Positions 41,808 to 53,401 are shown, numbered from the stretch's first letter. The stretch: DNA of 64,000 nt from Gemmata palustris (GCF_017939745.1 NZ_JAGKQQ010000001.1:7827299-7891298), one strand, 5' to 3'. Numbers and translations are program-made. The notes: generated by a model not told the origin, from the sequence alone.

Positions 41808-42349
41808 TGGACCTGACAACCGTTTCATCCCCGGGCGTCGACAAGCGGAAGCTCAAGCGCCGCGTCGGCCGCGGGATCGGTTCCGGCCACGGCAAGACCT
41901 GCGGACTCGGTCACAAGGGCCAGTACGCGAGCGCAGGTGCCCGGCTCCCCAGCGGGCTGTTCGAAGGCGGTCAGATGCCGCTGTTCCGCCGGTGGCCCAA
42001 GCGCGGGTTCAGCCACGCGACCTGGGACAAGACCGCCGCCGTTGTGAACGTCGGCGACCTCGACCAGTTCGACGCGAACAGCACCGTCGACATGGCTTCG
42101 CTCAAAGATCGCCGGCTCGTCGTCGGGACGTTCGATCACTTGCGCATCCTGGGCGACGGCGCGACCGTGCTCACGAAGAAGCTCACCGTGCGGGCGGACC
42201 ACTTCACGAAGGCGGCGAAGGCCGCGATCGAGAAGGCCGGCGGCACCTGCGACGTGATCCCCAAGCCGAAGAAGCCCGTGCGGAACAAGATGGGCTCGAA
42301 GAAGAAGGCGCTGGACGCGGCCCGCGCCGCGAAGGCCCCCAAGGCGTGA
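41807..42349 (+). CDS. rplO: 50S ribosomal protein L15
   Basis: 180 residues. KLKRRVGRGIGSGHGKTCGLGHKGQ, then FEGGQMPLFRRWPKRGFSH and the C-terminal LTVRADHFTKAAKAAIEKAGG identify L15. A basic/Ala-rich tail (KKALDAARAAKAPKA) is added. Translation is coupled to rpsE. Confidence 0.97.
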   Translation: MDLTTVSSPGVDKRKLKRRVGRGIGSGHGKTCGLGHKGQYASAGARLPSGLFEGGQMPLFRRWPKRGFSHATWDKTAAVVNVGDLDQFDANSTVDMASLKDRRLVVGTFDHLRILGDGATVLTKKLTVRADHFTKAAKAAIEKAGGTCDVIPKPKKPVRNKMGSKKKALDAARAAKAPKA

Positions 42350-42355
42350 CTTTAG

Positions 42356-42462
42356 ATTTGTGACTTCGGGTCTGCGATTTCGGACCGGTGATTGAAGAGC
42401 AGCGGATGCTTCTTCTCGATCGCCGGTCCGAAGCCGCACATCTGAAATCTCGGGTCACAAAT
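42356..42462. repeat. ATTTGTGAC dyad between rplO and secY
   Basis: ATTTGTGAC (42356-42364) and GTCACAAAT (42454-42462) bracket an inner dyad of CGATTTCGGACCGG and CCGGTCCGAAG. It uses the same word set as 37311-37394. Confidence 0.72.
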
Positions 42463-42515
42463 TTGAAATCGGCACCCCGAAATTCCGGCCGAGAAGAGCC
42501 GTAAGGACAACGGAC

Positions 42516-44057
<1,542 letters not shown>

Positions 44058-44270
44058 GACCGGGTTTGAAACGCACGGTTTTTCGCGGGCGCGTCGTTCG
44101 GAGACGCGCCTTAATCTTTTCTGGTCCCCTTGCTGATCTCCAATTCGCCCGAGACAATACGGGGGTTGTGAAGGATCGGTGTGCCCACTTGCCCGCTCCC
44201 GGACAGCGAACGTTCGCGCGGCTCGGGTGTCGCCCGGCTACTGGCCGGTGCTCTCGCAAGGTAACGGTTC

Positions 44271-44948
44271 ATGCGATTGGTGCTCGTCGGACCTCCGGGC
44301 AGCGGCAAGGGTACGCAGGCCGAGCGGCTCGTGCAGCGGTTCGGCCTCACGGCCATTGGCACCGGCGCGATGTTCCGCGACGCGATCGCCCGTGACACGG
44401 CGATGGGCCGGCAGGTGAGGCCGATGATGGACCAGGGCCTCCTCGTCCCCGATCCGATCGTCAACGACGTGGTCGCCGAGCTGTTCCGCAGTTCCGCGCG
44501 CCCGGAACGCTTCGTGATGGACGGGTACCCGCGCACGTACTCCCAGGCGGTCGCGTTCGACGCGCTCCTGCACCTCGAGTACCTCGCGCTGGACGCGGTC
44601 GTCAACCTAGCCATTGACGACGACGAGGTGGTTCGGCGCATCAGCGGCCGGCGGTGCTGCTCGAACCCGGAGTGCGGGGTGTGCTTCCACTCGATGGCCC
44701 GGCCGCCCAAGGTGGCCGGGCAGTGCGACGTCTGTGGGCACCCGCTGCTCCAGCGCGACGACGATAATGAAGAGACGATCCGGCGGCGGCTCGGCGAGTT
44801 TCACAAGAACACGAACGATCTGCTCGCCCACTACCGCAAACAAAACCTGGTCGATGACATAGCCGCGACCGACCCACCGGACGTAATATTCCAGAACATC
44901 CTGGCGGCACTGGCGCGACGAGCCCCAAAGAGTTACGAACCGTCCTGA
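44271..44948 (+). CDS. adk: Adenylate kinase (zinc-lid type)
   Basis: 225 residues. The P-loop GPPGSGKGTQAERL, AMP-site segments GTGAMFRDAIA and FVMDGYPRTYSQA, and a long LID with cysteines (GRRCCSNPECGVCFH ... CDVCGHPLLQR) identify a zinc-binding adenylate kinase, which balances ATP, ADP and AMP. Position after secY is the standard spc-operon order. Confidence 0.96.
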   Translation: MRLVLVGPPGSGKGTQAERLVQRFGLTAIGTGAMFRDAIARDTAMGRQVRPMMDQGLLVPDPIVNDVVAELFRSSARPERFVMDGYPRTYSQAVAFDALLHLEYLALDAVVNLAIDDDEVVRRISGRRCCSNPECGVCFHSMARPPKVAGQCDVCGHPLLQRDDDNEETIRRRLGEFHKNTNDLLAHYRKQNLVDDIAATDPPDVIFQNILAALARRAPKSYEPS

Positions 44949-45004
44949 GTCGGGGACGAGAACGGAGGACGCGATGATACGCGACGGCATACGCCGGTCA
45001 CGCG

Positions 45005-45077
45005 CCTCCCGTAGCGCAGTGGTACGAGTGCCGGTCTTATAAACCGGCGGGCGCGGGTTCGATTCCCGCCGGGAGGA
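45005..45077 (+). tRNA. tRNA-Ile(UAU) candidate
   Basis: Acceptor CCTCCCG/CGGGAGG perfect, discriminator A, anticodon stem CCGGT/ACCGG with loop CTTATAA, giving anticodon UAU (AUA, isoleucine), and T-arm GCGGG-TTCGATT-CCCGC. The D-stem GCGC/GAGT has one mismatch. It sits between adk and map in the ribosomal operon. No CCA is encoded. Most bacteria use lysidine-modified CAU for AUA, so this is unusual. Confidence 0.8.
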
Positions 45078-45200
45078 CACGAGGAGAACGGGCGGACCGC
45101 GGGTTCGGATTACGGAACGCCGAACGCCGCGCGAAGTCGCCACCAGATCGCTACTTTGTTGGACCCGAGTTCCGCACCCCGCGTTCCGCGCTCGATACCT

Positions 45201-46040
45201 ATGCTCCGACCCAACGCCAATCGTCCGCCGGAACTGAAGTCCGCCCGCGAAGTCGCGCTCATGCGCGAGGCGGGCAAACTGGTCGCACGCGCGCTGAAGA
45301 TTTGCCGCGACCTCGCCAAGCCGGGCGTGAAGACGATCGAGATCGATCAAGCGGTCGAGGCGTTCTACGCGAAACACATGGCGGTGCCGCTCTTCAAGGG
45401 GTACCCGGGGAAGACGCCGTTCCCGGCCGTGACGTGCTTGAGCGTGAACGAACAAGTGGTCCACGGCATCCCGGGCCAGCGCGTGTTGAAGGAAGGCGAT
45501 CTGCTAAAAGTGGACACCGCCTGCAGGCTCAACGGCTGGTGCGCGGACCGCGCGATCACCGTTCCCATTGGAACCGTTTCGCCCGAGAAGTTGCGGCTGT
45601 TGAAGGTCGGCGAAGAGACGCTCCAGATCGCGATCGACCTGCTCCCCCGGCGGAAGTGGTGGAGCCAGGTCGCCAGCGAAATGCAGCGGCACGTGGAGAA
45701 GGCCGGGTTCAGCGTGGTCACGTCCTACGTCGGCCACGGCATCGGGCGCACGATGCACGAGAACCCGCAGGTGCCGAACTACGTCGACCACGAGACGCGC
45801 AAGTCCGACTTCAAGCTCGAACCGGGGCTGACCCTCGCGGTCGAGCCGATGGTGAACATGCGGCGGGCGGAGGTGGACACGCTCGGTGACCAGTGGACCG
45901 TTGTGACGCGGGACCGCCTCGCGAGCGTCCACGTCGAACACACCCTGGCCCTCACGCCCAACGGTGTGATTATCATCACCGCGGACGAAGGGGCCTTCGA
46001 TGACGATGCGCCCGCGGCGGTCGTGCCCCCTTCGGCATAA
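45201..46040 (+). CDS. map: Methionine aminopeptidase, type I
   Basis: 279 residues. All five metal ligands are visible: Asp in KVDTACRLNGWCADRAITV (two Asp ten residues apart), His in GHGIGRTMHENP, Glu in TLAVEPMVNM and Glu in VHVEHTLAL. It removes N-terminal Met from nascent proteins. The C-terminus has a short acidic tail. The ATG at 45201 is chosen over an upstream frame lacking a ribosome-binding site. Confidence 0.96.
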   Translation: MLRPNANRPPELKSAREVALMREAGKLVARALKICRDLAKPGVKTIEIDQAVEAFYAKHMAVPLFKGYPGKTPFPAVTCLSVNEQVVHGIPGQRVLKEGDLLKVDTACRLNGWCADRAITVPIGTVSPEKLRLLKVGEETLQIAIDLLPRRKWWSQVASEMQRHVEKAGFSVVTSYVGHGIGRTMHENPQVPNYVDHETRKSDFKLEPGLTLAVEPMVNMRRAEVDTLGDQWTVVTRDRLASVHVEHTLALTPNGVIIITADEGAFDDDAPAAVVPPSA

Positions 46041-46127
46041 TTCGCGAACCGGCACTTGTCGGTTTTCTGACCTCCGCTAAATTGGAGGTTTACCGGATAT
46101 GCGGCTTTTTTGGACTTTGGGTGCCCC

Positions 46128-46241
46128 ATGAAGGTGCGAGCCAGCGTGCGACGGATCTGCGATAAGTGCAAGCTGATTAAGCGCAAGGGCGTTGTCCGCG
46201 TGATCTGCGAAGACCCGCGCCACAAGCAACGGCAGGGCTGA
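46128..46241 (+). CDS. rpmJ: 50S ribosomal protein L36
   Basis: 37 residues: [20 protein letters not shown] then [17 protein letters not shown]. The zinc ligands C-x2-C...C...H are present. infA, often found just before this gene, is not here. Confidence 0.97.
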   Translation: MKVRASVRRICDKCKLIKRKGVVRVICEDPRHKQRQG

Positions 46242-46348
46242 TCGAGAGCTTTCGTCAAGCCAACTGTAGCCCGCATTTGGTTTTTGGTGGAAGCGAATCC
46301 GGCGGCCGAACAGTCACAAACTGAAAACTCGAACACTGAAAACTACCT

Positions 46349-46732
46349 ATGCCCCGTATTCAAGGCGTTGACATTCCGCCGGACAAGCCGACCCACATCT
46401 CGCTGCGGTACATCCGCGGGATCGGGCCGACCACTTCGTTGGAAGTGTGCGAGAAGCTCAAGATCGACCCGCAGCGGCGGGCCAAAGAGTTGAACGACAA
46501 AGAGATCGCCGAGATCGCCGTGCTGCTCGACAAGGAGTACCTGGTCGAGGGGCCGCTCCGCCGCGTCGAGGGCGGGAACATCGCGCGGCTCAAGGAAATC
46601 AAGTGCTACCGCGGCGAACGGCACCGTAAGAACCTGCCGGTCCGCGGTCAGCGCTCCAAGACGAACGCTCGTACCCGCAAGGGTATCCGCAAGACGGTCG
46701 CCGGTAAGAAGGGCGTCAAGGACGCGCGGTAA
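46349..46732 (+). CDS. rpsM: 30S ribosomal protein S13
   Basis: 127 residues: MPRIQGVDIPPDKPTHISLR, YIRGIGPTTSLEVCEKL and RHRKNLPVRGQRSKTNART are diagnostic. It contacts the P-site tRNA and S19. The upstream spacer holds ACTGAAAACT words like those before rplV. Confidence 0.97.
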   Translation: MPRIQGVDIPPDKPTHISLRYIRGIGPTTSLEVCEKLKIDPQRRAKELNDKEIAEIAVLLDKEYLVEGPLRRVEGGNIARLKEIKCYRGERHRKNLPVRGQRSKTNARTRKGIRKTVAGKKGVKDAR

Positions 46733-46740
46733 CGGAGCAC

Positions 46741-46849
46741 GAGTGGTCGGTGTGCGTGTACGTGCGAAGGCCCTCACGGCCGGGCGCGATCCGCGAACAC
46801 CTGGCCCTTCTCCACTTGTGGTTTTCACTCGCACTCACACTGACCACTC
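46741..46849. repeat. GAGTGGTCGGTGTG dyad between rpsM and rpsK
   Basis: GAGTGGTCGGTGTG (46741-46754) and CACACTGACCACTC (46836-46849) are complementary over 14 bp with one G-T pair. The dyad brackets the 126-bp spacer. Confidence 0.72.
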
Positions 46850-46858
46850 ACACTACAG

Positions 46859-47239
46859 ATGGCAAAGTCCAAGAAGAAAAAGGCCCGCCGCAACGTCAGC
46901 CGCGGCGTCGCCCACGTGCAGAGCACGTTCAACAACACGATCATCACCATCACCGACACGAACGGCGACACGCTGTGCCATTCGTCGGGCGGTGCGGTCG
47001 GGTTCAAGGGCAGCCGTAAGAGCACGCCGTTCGCGGCGCAGCGGGCCGCCGAAGAGTGCGCGTCCAAGGCGTCCAAGTTCGGCGTCAAGGAAGTTGAAGT
47101 GCGGGTCAAGGGGCCGGGCGCGGGCCGCGAATCGGCCGTGACCGCGCTCCAGGCGTCCGGGCTCAACGTCAAGGCGATCGAAGACGTCACCCCGCTCCCG
47201 CACAACGGTTGCCGCCCGCCCAAAAAGCGCCGCGTGTAA
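46859..47239 (+). CDS. rpsK: 30S ribosomal protein S11
   Basis: 126 residues: [40 protein letters not shown] and [15 protein letters not shown] are diagnostic. Normal length. It forms part of the 30S platform. Confidence 0.97.
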   Translation: MAKSKKKKARRNVSRGVAHVQSTFNNTIITITDTNGDTLCHSSGGAVGFKGSRKSTPFAAQRAAEECASKASKFGVKEVEVRVKGPGAGRESAVTALQASGLNVKAIEDVTPLPHNGCRPPKKRRV

Positions 47240-47259
47240 TCTTCGTCGTTACCGAGTTC

Positions 47260-47302
47260 GTGGTCATTGGTCCTTCGTGGATAGCGCGGGACCACTGACC
47301 AC
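47260..47302. repeat. Inverted repeat between rpsK and rpsD
   Basis: GTGGTCATTGGTCC (47260-47273) and GGACCACTGACCAC (47289-47302) pair over 14 bp with one mismatch. It uses the same TCATTGGTC word as the rplF-rplR spacer. The remaining 130 bases before rpsD show nothing else. Confidence 0.72.
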
Positions 47303-47435
47303 GTCTGTTATTAGTGTTCCGTGTTTCGACGCTGGGGTTCGCCACGGAATCGATAGCGGGCGATGGGCCGGTACCGAATGACCGTCGCCGTTAATCGGCG
47401 ACTTTGACCCCTGTCTCTGACCCTGATTTCTGACT

Positions 47436-48074
47436 ATGGCTCGTAACACAGACCCCGTTTGCAAAATGTGTCGGCGGGAACAGATGAAACTGTTCCTCAA
47501 GGGCGACCGGTGCTTCAGCCCGAAGTGTCCGATCGACCGCGAATCGCTGCCGCCGGGTATGCACGGCGCCCGCCGGAGCAAGACCTCCGAGTACGGCATC
47601 CGGCTCCGCGAGAAGCAGAAGCTCAAGCGGTTCTACGGCGTGCTCGAGGCCCAGTTCCGCCGGTACTACACGCTCGCGACGCGGGCCACGGGGAACACCG
47701 GCGAACAGTTGCTCTCGATTCTGGAGCGCCGGCTCGATAACGTCGTCCACCGGCTCGGGTTCGCGATCAACCGCAACTCCGGCCGCCAGATGGTCGCCCA
47801 CGGGCACATCCTGGTGAACGGTGTGAAGTGCGACATCCCCAGCATGCTGGTGAAGCCCGGCGACATCATCAAGGTGAAGTCCCGCGACGGCAGCCTGAAG
47901 ATGGCCCGCGAGACGCTCGCGAAGGGCGCGGTTCGCATCCCGGACTTCCTCGAACTGACCGGCAACCAGGACGCCCCCGAGGGGCGCATGACCCGCACGC
48001 CCAGCCGCCAGGACGTGGACGAGCGGATCACCGACATCCGCGAGCAACTCATCATCGAAATCGCCACGCGCTAA
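47436..48074 (+). CDS. rpsD: 30S ribosomal protein S4 (zinc-binding form)
   Basis: 212 residues. The N-terminal Cys pattern CKMCRREQMKLFLKGDRC ... SPKCP indicates the zinc form. The S4 RNA-binding domain is RRLDNVVHRLGFAINRNSGRQMVAHGHILVNG. S4 starts 30S assembly and often represses the alpha operon. Confidence 0.97.
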   Translation: MARNTDPVCKMCRREQMKLFLKGDRCFSPKCPIDRESLPPGMHGARRSKTSEYGIRLREKQKLKRFYGVLEAQFRRYYTLATRATGNTGEQLLSILERRLDNVVHRLGFAINRNSGRQMVAHGHILVNGVKCDIPSMLVKPGDIIKVKSRDGSLKMARETLAKGAVRIPDFLELTGNQDAPEGRMTRTPSRQDVDERITDIREQLIIEIATR

Positions 48075-48087
48075 TTCGCGGGCCGAG

Positions 48088-48172
48088 TTCACCGCAGAGG
48101 GCACGAGAGGGCGCGGAGAAGAGACCAGAGATGTAATTCTTCTCCGCGCCCTCTCGTGCCCTCTGCGGTGAA
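48088..48172. repeat. Long-stem inverted repeat, family H copy 2
   Basis: Arms 48088-48122 and 48138-48172 (TTCACCGCAGAGGGCACGAG core) are a perfect 35-bp pair with a 15-base loop, between rpsD and rpoA. The same family is at 26018-26115. Confidence 0.92.
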
Positions 48173-48295
48173 TCCTGTTTTGTTTTCGCCTTCCGGTCGC
48201 GACCACCGGTTTTGTTTCGACGGTTCGCCGTTTGGTTCGCCCCTCTCTTCGGTCGCGGAGCGGGGCGGAAAGCCGACGGCAAGGGAGAACGGACC

Positions 48296-49306
48296 ATGCG
48301 CGTTCGCTGGCGCGGATTAGAACTGCCGAGTCGGGTCCAGGCCGACCGTTCCACTCTCACCGACGTCTACGGGAAATTCCACGCCGAGCCCTTCGAGAAG
48401 GGGTTCGGGATGACGCTCGGCAACAGCCTCCGGCGCATCCTCCTCTCGAGCCTCGAGGGGAGCGCGATCACCCGGGTAAAGATCCAGGGTGTGCAGCACG
48501 AGATCTCGACCATCACCGGCGTGGTGGAGGACGTGACGGACATCATCCTGAACGTCAAAAGCCTCGTGGTCAAGAACCTCTCGGACCAGCCGAAGACGAT
48601 CCGCATTCAGAAGCACGAGGCCGGCTCGGTGCGCGGCGTGGACGTGCAGCACGACGAGTCGATCCAGATCATCAACCCCGAGCACCACATCGCGACGCTG
48701 ACGAGCGACGTGCCGTTCGTGATGGAGATGACCGTCGAGAACGGGCGCGGGTACCGCACCGCCGAGGACAACGCCGGTAAGGAGCGCGAGGTCGGCGTGA
48801 TCCCGGTCGATTCGAGCTTCTCGCCGGTCGTCCGCGTGAAGTACGACATCGAAGAGACCCGCGTCGGTCAGAAGACGAACTACGACCGGCTCGTGATGGA
48901 GATCTGGACCAACGGCACGCTCGCCCCGCAGATGGCGGTGGTCGAGGCCGCGAAGATCCTCCGCAAGCACCTGAACCCGTTCGTCCAGTACACGGAGCCG
49001 GGGCCGGAGCTGCAACTCGACGAGGGCCCGATCGAGATCGGCGGCAACACGTCCGTCGCGGACGCCGCGAACGCGGAACTCGATCGCAAGTTGAACATGA
49101 GCCTCGCCGAACTCGATCTTTCGGTACGGGCGACGAACTGCTTGGAGACCGAGGGCATCCAGACCGTCCGCGACCTGGTGATCCGGTCGCCGGAGGAACT
49201 GCTCGAGGTCCGCAACTTCGGCGAAACGACGCTGCGCGAAGTGAAGTCCAAGCTCGAAGAACGCGGTCTGGCGCTCGGGATGCGTATCCCGCCGCGCCGC
49301 GGTTGA
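48296..49306 (+). CDS. rpoA: RNA polymerase alpha subunit
   Basis: 336 residues. The N-terminal domain has [20 protein letters not shown], and the C-terminal domain has [20 protein letters not shown] with [20 protein letters not shown]. It assembles RNA polymerase and contacts promoters and activators. The ATG at 48296 follows AAGGGAGAACGGACC; the frame extends upstream without a start signal. Confidence 0.97.
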   Translation: MRVRWRGLELPSRVQADRSTLTDVYGKFHAEPFEKGFGMTLGNSLRRILLSSLEGSAITRVKIQGVQHEISTITGVVEDVTDIILNVKSLVVKNLSDQPKTIRIQKHEAGSVRGVDVQHDESIQIINPEHHIATLTSDVPFVMEMTVENGRGYRTAEDNAGKEREVGVIPVDSSFSPVVRVKYDIEETRVGQKTNYDRLVMEIWTNGTLAPQMAVVEAAKILRKHLNPFVQYTEPGPELQLDEGPIEIGGNTSVADAANAELDRKLNMSLAELDLSVRATNCLETEGIQTVRDLVIRSPEELLEVRNFGETTLREVKSKLEERGLALGMRIPPRRG

Positions 49307-49458
49307 TCCATCGCGCGGCACGTGCCGCGCTGATTCGGGACCGGGGAACAGCGGCCGGACAGTTCCGGTCGCTGTTTCGTCACCTCCACCTTCCTTGGCA
49401 CGGGGTGGGGTTCTTGCACGCGGTTCCTGTTTTTTAACCCCCCAACTGAGGGAATGCC

Positions 49459-50034
49459 ATGCGCCACCGTAAGCGCGGTCGTCACCTGAACCGCACCGCT
49501 TCGCACCGCCGGAGCCTGTTCCGCAACTTGACCCGCGCGCTCATCACGCACGAGAAGATCGTCACCACGGTTCCGAAGGCCAAGGAACTGCGCCCGATCG
49601 TCGAGAAGATCATCACCCTCGCCAAGAAAGCGAACGCGGTCACCGCGGCCGCGTCGGGCAAGGGGGACGCCGAAGAGAAGACGGCCCGGGTCCAGGCCCT
49701 GCACTACCGCCGCCAAGCGATGGCGCTGCTCGGGCCGACCCACGGCACCGGCATCTGGGACAAGAAGGACGAGAGCACCGGCGACACGGTGCTGAAGAAG
49801 CTGTTCCGCGAGATCGGGCCGCGCTACGCGGACCGTCCGGGCGGGTACACGCGCATCCTCAAGCAGCACTACCGGCGCCTCGGCGACGCCAGCCCAACGG
49901 CGGTCATCGAACTGCTGAAGGCCGGCGAGAAGAAGGTGCAACAGAAGGCCAAGCAGCCGGTCGCGCCCGCGGCCCCGGCGCCCGTCGCACCGGAACCGGC
50001 TCCGGTCGCGCCCGAGACCCCGGCCGCGAACTGA
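49459..50034 (+). CDS. rplQ: 50S ribosomal protein L17 with a Pro/Ala tail
   Basis: 191 residues against the usual ~120. The start [40 protein letters not shown] and [19 protein letters not shown] are typical. About 40 extra C-terminal residues are Pro/Ala-rich ([20 protein letters not shown]), following a style seen in L29 and L18. It is the last gene of the operon. Confidence 0.95.
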   Translation: MRHRKRGRHLNRTASHRRSLFRNLTRALITHEKIVTTVPKAKELRPIVEKIITLAKKANAVTAAASGKGDAEEKTARVQALHYRRQAMALLGPTHGTGIWDKKDESTGDTVLKKLFREIGPRYADRPGGYTRILKQHYRRLGDASPTAVIELLKAGEKKVQQKAKQPVAPAAPAPVAPEPAPVAPETPAAN

Positions 50035-50081
50035 TCCGCACCGCGTTCGGCCCCGTTCGTGGGGCGAATAACCACACCCGA

Positions 50082-50107
50082 CCCCCGCATTTTGCGGGGG
50101 TTTGTTC
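50082..50107 (+). terminator. Terminator of the alpha operon
   Basis: CCCCCGCA and TGCGGGGG form an 8-bp stem with a 3-base loop, followed by TTTGTTCGTTTC, 48 bases after the rplQ stop. It is a classic rho-independent terminator. Confidence 0.88.
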
Positions 50108-50182
50108 GTTTCTGTTTGCTCGTTCGTGCGGAATCGGGTCCAATTTACTCACCACCTGTTCGGCCGGACACGAGGCGGATTT

Positions 50183-52549
50183 ATGAGCAAGCGCGTCGTC
50201 GCGGCGCTAATTATCGTTGCGTCCCTGTTCTGCGCGGCCGGTTTCATCGGCCTCATCGTGCTGATGAAGACCGCGGGCGAGCGCCGGGACGCGCGCCGCG
50301 CCGAAGAACAGGCCCGGGAGCGCGCCGAGGTCGGCCGGGAACTCGCGCGCGAGCGCGAGACCGGGCGCGCGGAGGCCGCGGCCGCGTTCGCCGACCCGCA
50401 GGCGCCCGCGCCGGCCGAGGCGCGCGAGTTCGCAGCCGTGTTGGACGACCTCGGCCGCGCGCTCCAGAAGGACGACGGGGCGGTGATGGCGCTAACCTTC
50501 GACGCCGACCGCCTGTTCGACGAGCTGCGTCGGAGCGGTGCGTTCGATCGGGCGGCGCCCGCGCGGGGCGGTCCGCCCGATCGGTCCGAGTTCGTCCGTT
50601 CGTTCCGCGAGAAGGCAACGAAGACCGTGTTCCCCCCGTCTTTCCGCTGGCAGCACGCGGACGTGCGCCACGTGCGCTGGTCCGCCGACCGCAACGAAGC
50701 GGTCGCGATTGCCACCCACACGAACGATTCGGAGCTGATGGGGCGCGCGAAAATTAAGGTGCGCTGGTGGTTCGTCCGCGGGGCCGCCGGGTGGCAGGTG
50801 TACGACTTCGAGGAACTGAAGCAGGGGCCGCGGCTGAGTGCCTTCACGGGGGCGCTGTTCGCGGGCGAAGCGGCCGGGCGTCTGCCCGCGGTCCGAGCGG
50901 CCCAGGACGCGGCGATCGCGTTGTCCCGATACGATCTCGAGGGCGCGGAGGACGCGCTGGCCGAGTGCCGCAACGTTGAGCTCCCGGCCCCGGTCGCCAC
51001 GGGGGTGTGCGTGACCGAAGCCATGTTGCGCATCCGGCGCGGGGACCCGGCCGCGGCTCACGAATTCATCGACCGGGCGACACAATTGTCGCCCGGTATG
51101 CCGATCCTGGAGCACCTCCGCGCGACCTGCTTCCTTGCAACGGGCGAGCACGAAAATGCGCTCGTGGCACTCGACGCTTACGCCGCTCAACTCGGGGCCG
51201 ACGAGGAGGCGGAAGTGCTCCGCGGACGTGCCCTGGAGGGCCTGAAGCGGCTCCCGGAGGCCAAGGCCGCGTACCGTCGGGCACACGACCTCGACCCAGA
51301 CGACGTCGAGTCGCTGATCGCTCTCCGTCGGGTTCTGTCGACCGGAGAACTGAAGGAGCTCGGGGCGCGCCTGGCGCGGGCGTCGAACCCGCGAAGGGCC
51401 TACGACAGAGTTTTACAGGGCGAGCCCAACGAGGCCGCCGATGACGTGCTGCTCGACGCGCTGCGGACGGCCCGGCCCGACGACCCGCGCGGGCTGGCGG
51501 ACGACATTCGCCGCAAGGTGAAGACTAAAAAATTCGACGACGCCAAAAAACTGCTGGCGCACGGCTTGAAGGTCGTCGCTCCCAAGGAGCGACCGGAGGT
51601 ACTCAGTTCGTACCTGTTCGCGATGGACGGGCCAAAAGAGCTCCTCGGGGCCTACGCGAGCGTTCCCACTGAGTACGTATCCGAGGCATTCCGCACGTGG
51701 GCCTTGGGACTCGACGACGAGGAGTCTAACCGCGAGGGCGGGGCACCGACCGGTGCCCTCGTGCGGCTGAAGGAACTCGTCGCGGCCCACCGGACGCGCG
51801 TACCGAACGACCCGTGGGGCTGGTTCTACCAGGGGGTGATCCTTCAGTACGAGAAACAGTACGACAAGGCGGCCGAAGCGTTCGCCACCGGCGGCGCGCG
51901 ATTGCCGAAAGCCAAAGTCGATGACCCCGACGGACCGGACGGACTTGCGGACGACGCGAGCCAGTTCCGCGGGCGCCGGGTCGAGTGCCTGTTCCAAGCG
52001 AAGAAGGGCCTCGAGGCTTACGAAAAGGTCGAGCCGACGGCGGACGTGTTTCAGCAGCTCGCACGCCTGTACGATCAGGGCGAAGACTTCGACGGGCTCG
52101 CCGCGCTCCTCGCCGCGCACCGCAAACGCACCCCGAATGATCCGCAAACCGTGTACTGGCAGGGGCACTTGAGCTTCCGCAAACGGGACTACGCGGCCGC
52201 AACGGTGCTGTTCAAGAAGTTCCTGCTAGATAACGATGAGAAGACACAAAACCGGTGGATGGCGCGCGACGAGTACGTTCGTGCCACGTTGCGCACGAAG
52301 CCGGCGGATGCGGCGAAGTTGTTGGCCGACTTCGAGGAGCCGGTGGCCCCCGCGCTCCGCGCCGCGATCGCAGCGGCCACGAGCGACCGTCCCGAACTGG
52401 AGCGCCTGCTCGTGGAGGCGACCAAGCGGGGCGGGAAGTTGTGGTTCTATTCGGACGAGGACTTCCGCCGCGCCTTCAACCAGGAACCGTGGAGCGACCT
52501 GCGGAGAAAGTACCCCGACCCGAACCCGCCGCCCAAAGTCGATGACTAG
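50183..52549 (+). CDS. Membrane-anchored tetratricopeptide-repeat protein
   Basis: 788 residues; the ATG follows GAGGCGGATTT. One N-terminal membrane anchor (VVAALIIVASLFCAAGFIGLI) is followed by a coiled coil rich in Arg/Glu/Ala. TPR-like helical repeats follow from about residue 230 to the end (ALSRYDLEGAEDALAECRNV; LEHLRATCFLATGEHENALVALDAYA; GWFYQGVILQYEKQYDKAAEAF). The long domain is probably outside the inner membrane and mediates protein contacts. Function unknown. Confidence 0.8.
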   Translation: MSKRVVAALIIVASLFCAAGFIGLIVLMKTAGERRDARRAEEQARERAEVGRELARERETGRAEAAAAFADPQAPAPAEAREFAAVLDDLGRALQKDDGAVMALTFDADRLFDELRRSGAFDRAAPARGGPPDRSEFVRSFREKATKTVFPPSFRWQHADVRHVRWSADRNEAVAIATHTNDSELMGRAKIKVRWWFVRGAAGWQVYDFEELKQGPRLSAFTGALFAGEAAGRLPAVRAAQDAAIALSRYDLEGAEDALAECRNVELPAPVATGVCVTEAMLRIRRGDPAAAHEFIDRATQLSPGMPILEHLRATCFLATGEHENALVALDAYAAQLGADEEAEVLRGRALEGLKRLPEAKAAYRRAHDLDPDDVESLIALRRVLSTGELKELGARLARASNPRRAYDRVLQGEPNEAADDVLLDALRTARPDDPRGLADDIRRKVKTKKFDDAKKLLAHGLKVVAPKERPEVLSSYLFAMDGPKELLGAYASVPTEYVSEAFRTWALGLDDEESNREGGAPTGALVRLKELVAAHRTRVPNDPWGWFYQGVILQYEKQYDKAAEAFATGGARLPKAKVDDPDGPDGLADDASQFRGRRVECLFQAKKGLEAYEKVEPTADVFQQLARLYDQGEDFDGLAALLAAHRKRTPNDPQTVYWQGHLSFRKRDYAAATVLFKKFLLDNDEKTQNRWMARDEYVRATLRTKPADAAKLLADFEEPVAPALRAAIAAATSDRPELERLLVEATKRGGKLWFYSDEDFRRAFNQEPWSDLRRKYPDPNPPPKVDD

Positions 52550-52558
52550 AGTGACGCC

Positions 52559-53401
52559 GTGAGCGACGAAGAGGCGCTACTGGCCGCAATTTCCGCGCAC
52601 CCGGACGAGGACACCCCGCGCCTCGCGTTCGCCGATTGGCTCGACGAAAACGACCGGGGCATTCGCGCGGAATTCATCCGCATCCAGTGCGCACTGACGC
52701 AACTCGGGAACCGCTCGCCGGAAGAGAAGTGGAAGCTCTCGGCCCGGCAGCGGTACCTCCTCGAGAACCACAGGCGCGACATCCTCGGCCCGCTCGGGGC
52801 CGACCTCACGATCTTCAACGTCACATTCGACCGCGGGTTCGCAGCGGAACTGAACATCACGGATCTGTTGTTCCTTCAACGCGCGACAGCCATCGGCGAG
52901 TTGCGCCCCGCGCCGAGAATTCACGTCCACACCGCGAGCGCGGCCAAGTTCGTGAAGCTGCTCCACTGCCCCGAGATGGGGCTGGTTGTTGAGTTCATTG
53001 CCACGTGCGAGGTCGGCGCGCGCGGGGCGCACCAACTCGCGACGTGTTCGCACCTCACGCGCCTGGAGGTGCTCACCTTCGTGCCGCCGAACACCGCCAT
53101 CGGGAATTCGGGCCTGCGAGCACTCGCGTATAGCGACACTCTGCTCGCCCTAATCGACCTGAACATACACAGGAACGAAATTAGTGATGAAGGCGTCGGG
53201 CGCCTGGTCGCGTCCCCGCTCTGGCGCCGGCTCCGGCGGCTCGATCTGTCGTACAACGCGCTCACCGACGCGAGCGCCGATTACTTCGCGAACGCCCCCG
53301 CGAGTGCGATCGAGCGCCTGGACCTTCGGGGCGTGAATTTCAGCGCGGCTCTGCGCCGGCGCTTGGTGCAGACGTTCGGTGACCGCATCGAGTTACTTTG
53401 A
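52559..53401 (+). CDS. TIGR02996-domain leucine-rich-repeat protein
   Basis: 280 residues with a GTG start 9 bp after the TPR gene. The N-terminus MSDEEALLAAISAHPDEDTPRLAFADWLDE is the TIGR02996 repeat-companion domain, hallmark of Gemmata-type planctomycetes. The C-terminal half carries weak leucine-rich repeats (LIDLNIHRNEISDEGVGRLV; LRRLDLSYNALTDASADYF). Function unknown. Confidence 0.9.
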   Translation: MSDEEALLAAISAHPDEDTPRLAFADWLDENDRGIRAEFIRIQCALTQLGNRSPEEKWKLSARQRYLLENHRRDILGPLGADLTIFNVTFDRGFAAELNITDLLFLQRATAIGELRPAPRIHVHTASAAKFVKLLHCPEMGLVVEFIATCEVGARGAHQLATCSHLTRLEVLTFVPPNTAIGNSGLRALAYSDTLLALIDLNIHRNEISDEGVGRLVASPLWRRLRRLDLSYNALTDASADYFANAPASAIERLDLRGVNFSAALRRRLVQTFGDRIELL

